Assembly: GCA_031555955.1 (NCBI GenBank)
Contig: JAVBTY010000032.1
Coordinates: 1-9,547 of the forward strand
DNA length: 9,547 nucleotides
Direction of reading: 5' to 3'
Source: Azoarcus sp031555955
GTDB taxonomy: Bacteria; Pseudomonadota; Gammaproteobacteria; Burkholderiales; Rhodocyclaceae
The notes beneath the pieces were generated by a model. The model worked only from the letters and a program-made list of their open reading frames with translations. It made no database searches and was not told where the DNA came from. Shown piece after piece: positions 6,943 to 9,547 of the stretch. The translations under genes and the position numbers were made by a program. The first letter of the stretch is position 1, and the number at the start of each line of letters is the position of its first letter.

Positions 6943-7182
6943 TTACGGTGCAGGCTCCTGTCCAGCCGCCGGTGCCTCCAGCAATACTGAAGGCTCCACC
7001 CCCAGCGCCTCGGCCAGCTTGAAGATGTTGAGCAATGCGATGTTGCGCTGCCCACGCTCAACACCCCCCAGATAGCTGCGTGCCAAGCCACTTTCCAGTG
7101 CCAGGCGTTCTTGCGACCACCCTCTGGTCTTTCTGATTTCTATCAGCTTCAGGCCGAAGCGTAGCCGGGGATCAAGGGCCAT
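6943..7182 (-). CDS. 79-residue Xre-family transcriptional regulator, C-protein-like
   Basis: This compact single-domain helix-turn-helix protein has helix 2 at SQERLALESG (23-32), recognition helix ARSYLGGVERGQRN (34-47) and then IALLNIFKLAEALGVEPSVLL. Size and the SxL-x-x-VERGQRNIxLxN pattern resemble the controller (C) proteins of restriction-modification systems, dimeric regulators of about 75-80 residues. The same pattern occurs in other small Xre regulators, so C-protein identity is an inference. The gene is divergent from the four-gene operon. The region between them contains three CTATGAGT repeats, the natural candidates for its binding sites. A related TGAGTA core sits before hsdR. 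Its own ribosome binding site (GAGAGAAAT, just before the ATG) lies in the 3' arm of an 8-bp hairpin. It is followed by a strong inverted repeat and then by hipBA in the same direction. Confidence 0.88.
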   Translation of the reverse strand: MALDPRLRFGLKLIEIRKTRGWSQERLALESGLARSYLGGVERGQRNIALLNIFKLAEALGVEPSVLLEAPAAGQEPAP

Positions 7183-7206
7183 ATTTCTCTCTTCTTAAAG
7201 AGAAAT
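7183..7206 (-). promoter_or_regulatory. 8-bp hairpin burying the xre ribosome binding site
   Basis: ATTTCTCT (7183-7190) and AGAGAAAT (7199-7206) are perfect complements separated by 8 nt. In the xre mRNA the 3' arm is the AGAGAAAT that ends just before the ATG at 7182 and contains the only purine-rich ribosome binding site. Folding would block initiation and keep the regulator scarce, as is usual for tightly dosed Xre regulators. The regulatory role is inferred from position. Confidence 0.45.
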
Positions 7207-7306
7207 GACTCTATGAGTACCCCCTCTATAGGGCTACGCCTAATAAGTGCCCGCACTATGAGTGACAATTGAATTCAAGCGCTATAGAATGACCTCTATG
7301 AGTAAC
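7207..7306. repeat. Three CTATGAGT repeats in the divergent xre / operon control region
   Basis: CTATGAGT occurs at 7211-7218, 7256-7263 and 7296-7303, all in the same orientation, spaced 45 and 40 nt (about four helical turns). Each copy sits in a small dyad: ACTC-TAT-GAGT (7208-7218), CACT-ATG-AGTG (7254-7264) and CTC-TAT-GAG (7294-7302). The middle copy overlaps the operon -35 box and the last lies at the likely transcription start. The first is just upstream of the xre leader hairpin. Two CTATAG words (7226-7231, 7282-7287) lie between them. A weak xre promoter (CGGGCA, 17 nt, TATAGA; minus strand 7253-7225) may fall here. The arrangement fits binding by the neighbouring Xre protein. Confidence 0.6.
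7262..7290 (+). promoter_or_regulatory. Sigma70-type promoter of the four-gene operon
   Basis: GTGACA (7262-7267) and TAGAAT (7285-7290) each match the consensus -35 and -10 boxes at five of six positions and are separated by the optimal 17 nt. Transcription would begin near 7297, about 29 nt before the first gene. The -35 box is part of the middle CTATGAGT repeat and the start site lies at the third, so a protein on the repeats would compete with RNA polymerase. Confidence 0.55.
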
Positions 7307-7325
7307 AAAATGAAGATAATGACGT

Positions 7326-7982
7326 ATGGCAAGCGTCTGGAAGACTGCTGGGATGGGAGCGGCCGCAGGGCTTGCTGTTCCGGTGGCTGGGCTTTCAGGT
7401 CTCGCTGCCGCTGGTCTTACGCTGATTCTTGTACTGGCGATGTTCGGCGTGGGGCCTGCGCGCCTGTCACAGACATCGCTTTGGGGGCTGCTGACCAGTG
7501 AGCTGATGCTCTATCTGCTGATTTCGCTGGCGATCTTCACGCTGTCCTTCCGCTTTCTGGCGCGCTTGCAGGCCCGCTGTCAGGCACTTGTAGCCAAGCT
7601 CAACGCTCAGCAGGACCTGTCATTCGATGCTGGGCATCTCTTGGGCTACCCCACGCCGACCTTTCTGGTGTTTGACCGGCAGCATCGCAAACTGGCTGTC
7701 TGTTCAATCGTGGATGAAGCCTGGTGCATCCACGACTTCTCCTGGCTGCTTGGTTGGCGGATGACCTGGCGCGAGGTCGAGAGCATGGAGATGAACGGCG
7801 GTAGCCGTCAGGTCAACGCCAGCGGCATGAGCGTGCCGACCTTCGAGCGCACGGTACGCGCCAAAGACTTCGCCATCGAGCTGCAAACCGCCGATCCGCA
7901 ACGACCAGTGCTCAGTTTTCCCATGAGCCGTCGGGCGGCGGAAACCTGGTGTGCCCGGCTCAATGCCCTCTTCAACGGATAA
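7326..7982 (+). CDS. Uncharacterised membrane protein: two transmembrane helices plus cytoplasmic domain
   Basis: This 218-residue protein is not assigned to a family with confidence; it may belong to a domain-of-unknown-function group such as DUF4755, which I cannot verify. The N-terminal half has a hydrophobic Ala/Gly/Leu segment at about 10-42 (long enough for a membrane hairpin or one long helix) and a second at about 54-74. A basic stretch (RFLARLQARCQ) follows, which by the positive-inside rule puts the C-terminal ~140 residues in the cytoplasm. That domain alternates short hydrophobic strands (FLVFDRQHRKLAVCS, CIHDFSWLLGW, FAIELQ, PVLSFPM) and ends in a helix (SRRAAETWCARLNALFNG), a pattern like PH-type domains; this fold call is a guess. 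The ATG is preceded by GAAGAT at about 8 nt. It is the first gene of the operon, 17 nt before the lipoprotein gene. Confidence 0.8.
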   Translation: MASVWKTAGMGAAAGLAVPVAGLSGLAAAGLTLILVLAMFGVGPARLSQTSLWGLLTSELMLYLLISLAIFTLSFRFLARLQARCQALVAKLNAQQDLSFDAGHLLGYPTPTFLVFDRQHRKLAVCSIVDEAWCIHDFSWLLGWRMTWREVESMEMNGGSRQVNASGMSVPTFERTVRAKDFAIELQTADPQRPVLSFPMSRRAAETWCARLNALFNG

Positions 7983-7999
7983 CCTCGCGAAGAACTGCG

Positions 8000-8644
8000 A
8001 TGAAACACTACCGGAGCTTGCTGCTTCTGCCTTTTGTATTGACGGGTTGTGCCACAACCGACATGCAGGGGGCGCTGGATTCCCTGAACGGACTAGGACA
8101 CTCCATTGGAACCAGTCTGTCGCAAGCGGCTACGCCCGCAAGCGCGGCAAACCGCAACAGCTTGCTGGGCACTCCACTGCATAACGCCTTGCGCCAGAAC
8201 CTGTCTACTGACGGCCGCGCCCCGGAGTGGCCCAAGGTGGTGATCAGCAATCTGCAAATTCCGGCTGATCAGATGACTCTGACCCGTAGCCTCACGCTCA
8301 AAGCCAGTGATTGCATTCGCTTTGACGCCGTGCTCTGGCACGACGCCAAGCGCTCCGAGCGCTTCAGTAATCTGTCGCTCTGCGCGCCGGAGCTGCCGCA
8401 ACAGTCGAACAACTTCGTGCTGACCTGGAAGAGCTTTTCCATCTCCGGCAAGACCAGTGGTCAGGTTCGCAGCGACGGGCCAACCCCGCCCTACAGCAAG
8501 TTGCCCGGCGACCCGGCGATGGAACGTTGGCTGATGAATCAGTTCGGCCTTTACTATGTCGGTTCGCTGCTAACGCTGGTCGGCTATGACCCCAACTTCA
8601 CGGTCGATGACCGCCGCTTCTGGATCAGGAATATCAAGGGATGA
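8000..8644 (+). CDS. Uncharacterised lipoprotein
   Basis: This 214-residue exported protein starts MKHYRSLLLLPFVLTGCATT, a clear signal peptide with positive N-region, hydrophobic core and lipobox LTGC. Cys17 would be lipidated and become the mature N terminus. With Ala at +2, not Asp, it would be sorted to the outer membrane by the usual Lol rule. A flexible Ser/Ala/Gly-rich linker (about 18-55) leads to a globular domain with two cysteines, in SDCIRF and NLSLCA, that could form a disulfide. The C terminus is Tyr/Trp rich (GLYYVGSLLTLVGY, RRFWIRN). I do not recognise the fold. I chose the ATG at 8000 over a start at 7949 because only this start gives the signal peptide and it does not overlap the upstream gene. 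The stop overlaps the next start by 4 nt. Confidence 0.85.
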   Translation: MKHYRSLLLLPFVLTGCATTDMQGALDSLNGLGHSIGTSLSQAATPASAANRNSLLGTPLHNALRQNLSTDGRAPEWPKVVISNLQIPADQMTLTRSLTLKASDCIRFDAVLWHDAKRSERFSNLSLCAPELPQQSNNFVLTWKSFSISGKTSGQVRSDGPTPPYSKLPGDPAMERWLMNQFGLYYVGSLLTLVGYDPNFTVDDRRFWIRNIKG

Positions 8645-9057
8645 ACGCACTGCTACTCGCTGCCATGCCGGTGGTGCTGATGGATGGCAATGCCCCAGAC
8701 ATCGACCACTGGTTGCGGACCGAGCCGGCCATCGTCGCCGCTGTGGAATGCCGTCAAGCCTTGCCAATGCACGTGCTGGACGGCATTGCACCCAATGCTC
8801 CCGGTAGTTGGTCGCTGACGCCGGCACGCAGCTTCACGGCATTCGGCCTGCCGGTGAAGCGGGTCGAGCTGTTCATCGACCCGGATGGTGAGCTGGGTGC
8901 AAGCTATACCGCAGTGATTGAAAAGCGCAGCCTGGAACAGGTGCGCAAGCAACTGATACTTGCCGGGCAGCGCGGGCGCATCGGCCAGCTATCAGCAGAT
9001 CAGCCCAGCGCCGAAGTTCAAGTGAGCTGCACGATCGCCGCAACGGGGCAAGGGTGA
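8641..9057 (+). CDS. Small hypothetical protein, possibly exported
   Basis: This 138-residue protein has no recognised family. It overlaps the lipoprotein gene by 4 nt (ATGA) and the following gene by 4 nt (GTGA), so it is translationally coupled on both sides and very probably real. The N terminus MNALLLAAMPVVLMDGNA is hydrophobic for about 14 residues but has no basic residue, so it is at best a weak signal sequence; otherwise it is a buried strand. The rest is mixed alpha/beta, with two cysteines (AVECRQA and QVSCTIA) and a short amphipathic helix (RSLEQVRKQLILAG). The two cysteines and the lipoprotein neighbour would fit a periplasmic partner of the lipoprotein, but nothing in the sequence proves export. 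Confidence 0.75.
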   Translation: MNALLLAAMPVVLMDGNAPDIDHWLRTEPAIVAAVECRQALPMHVLDGIAPNAPGSWSLTPARSFTAFGLPVKRVELFIDPDGELGASYTAVIEKRSLEQVRKQLILAGQRGRIGQLSADQPSAEVQVSCTIAATGQG

Positions 9058-9428
9058 ACATCCTGCGCATCCTCTCCGGCGGCCAAACCGGCGTAGACCG
9101 GGCGGCGCTGGATTTCGCCATTGTCGGCCAGATTCCGCATGGAGGCTGGTGCCCGGCAGGCCGACGGGCCGCTGATGGCGTACTGGATGCTCGCTACCAG
9201 TTGATGGAGACCGAATCCAGCGGCTACCGCCAGCGTACCAAGCGCAATGTTCTGGACGCTGATGCCTCGCTGATCATTTACCGGGGTAGGCTTGAAGGCG
9301 GCAGCCTGCTCACTCGCGATCTGGCGACGGGACACGGCAAGCCGCTGCTGCTGTGTGATTTGCATGCCCCCACAGAAGAGCTGTTGGCGGCATGGCAAGA
9401 CTGGTTGGTTAGGGCGTGTTCACAGTAG
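9054..9428 (+). CDS. SLOG-fold YpsA-like / putative molybdenum carrier protein, C terminus replaced by IS
   Basis: The GTG at 9054 overlaps the previous stop (GTGA). The product matches the putative molybdenum carrier family (PF12694), a branch of the SLOG Rossmann-like nucleotide-binding superfamily. Motifs include the N-terminal loop LSGGQTGVDRAALD (7-20), GGWCPAGRRAADG (30-42), YRQRTKRNVLDADA (58-71) and GGS (82-84), the residues that line the ligand pocket. SLOG proteins bind nucleotides or their derivatives, and some act in nucleotide-signalled conflict systems; the molybdenum name is historical. Only 119 residues are native. From codon 120 the frame is IS sequence, giving RACSQ and a stop. 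Relatives run to about 150-160 residues and end in an LNVAGPR...PGI segment (from memory), which is missing here. The protein may be unstable or inactive. Confidence 0.85.
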   Translation: MNILRILSGGQTGVDRAALDFAIVGQIPHGGWCPAGRRAADGVLDARYQLMETESSGYRQRTKRNVLDADASLIIYRGRLEGGSLLTRDLATGHGKPLLLCDLHAPTEELLAAWQDWLVRACSQ

Positions 9429-9547
9429 CCAGATATAGGCACAAGCGAGATGCAGGAAGGCGTTGAATCGATTGGCAAGTTTGTCGTATCGGGTTGCGAT
9501 ACGGCGGAACTGCTTGAGGCGATTGAAGAATCGCTCGACGAGGTTTC
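9412..9547 (-). mobile_element. Transposase 3' end of the same IS, right copy, inverted relative to the left copy
   Basis: This stretch begins with the tip GGGCGTGTTCAC at 9412 and reads as the reverse complement of 1-137 except for one base: CGA here against AGA in the left copy (minus-strand codon for Arg20 of the visible fragment). Its transposase therefore runs out of the window to the right and points toward the cargo, as the left copy does. The flanking dinucleotide is TA (9410-9411). It truncates the SLOG gene. Confidence 0.85.
9420..9547 (-). CDS. Transposase C-terminal fragment (IS5 family), partial at window edge
   Basis: The minus strand encodes the last 41 complete codons of the same transposase as at the left end, ending ACAYIWLL and a TGA at 9422-9420. 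The frame is open to the window edge, where one codon is cut. Because the two visible ends are identical at the protein level, one full copy could mobilise both arms. The fragment overlaps the last codons of the SLOG gene on the opposite strand. Confidence 0.78.
   Translation of the reverse strand, partial: NLVERFFNRLKQFRRIATRYDKLANRFNAFLHLACAYIWLL

Noticed and set aside
7207..7220. Canonical restriction C-box (GACT...AGTC) at the first CTATGAGT repeat
   Set aside because: The sequence reads GACT-CTATG-AGTAC and only partly matches the known C-box; the repeats are reported as their own motif and not assigned to that class.
7262..7501. 79-codon plus-strand frame starting near the operon promoter
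   Set aside because: It overlaps the membrane-protein gene in another frame, has a Cys/Arg/Trp-rich nonsense composition, and its start coincides with the predicted -35 box.
8641..8700. Clear Sec signal peptide on the 138-aa protein
   Set aside because: The hydrophobic stretch lacks a basic N-region and a convincing cleavage site, so export is left as a possibility only.
1..9547. tRNA, rRNA or CRISPR array
   Set aside because: No cloverleaf-like segment, rRNA signature or regularly spaced repeat array was seen. The only repeated short words are the regulatory motifs described.

Overview
The window is a GC-rich (by eye) accessory segment, most likely from a beta- or gammaproteobacterium, judged from codon use and from the look of the type I restriction genes and the IS5-type transposase tail. 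I cannot name a genus. Its main feature is that both ends lie inside inward-facing, nearly identical copies of one insertion sequence (about 137 and 136 bp visible). Each copy sits directly on a truncated gene. The segment is therefore either the cargo of a composite-transposon-like structure or a block between two independent IS insertions. The fact that it stops at the same depth in both copies also suggests a contig that ended at repeats.

Left half, minus strand: a type I restriction-modification locus transcribed leftward as hsdR-hsdM-hsdS. hsdM looks intact. hsdS survives only as its first 20 codons before the left IS. hsdR is full length and keeps its nuclease and helicase motifs, but an in-frame TAA sits at codon 18 of the natural reading frame, which has a plausible ATG and ribosome binding site upstream. 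As read, the locus should neither recognise nor cut DNA unless a specificity subunit is supplied in trans and the stop is bypassed or is a read error.

Middle, minus strand: a HipA-type Ser/Thr kinase toxin with a translationally coupled HipB-like Xre antitoxin, carrying its own probable promoter. Upstream lie a perfect 15-bp-stem hairpin and a separate 79-residue Xre regulator of the restriction-controller (C-protein) type.

Right half, plus strand: a divergent, tightly packed four-gene operon. It encodes a two-helix membrane protein with a cytoplasmic domain, a lipoprotein, a small possibly exported protein, and a SLOG-fold (YpsA / putative molybdenum carrier) protein whose C terminus is replaced by IS sequence. 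The last three genes overlap by 4 nt at each junction. I recognise no described system with this composition, so this operon is the best candidate for something new.

The intergenic region between the 79-aa regulator and the operon holds three CTATGAGT repeats around a good sigma70-type promoter. The related core TGAGTA recurs three times, in mixed orientation, in front of hsdR. This suggests, without proving it, that one regulator could control both the restriction locus and the envelope operon.
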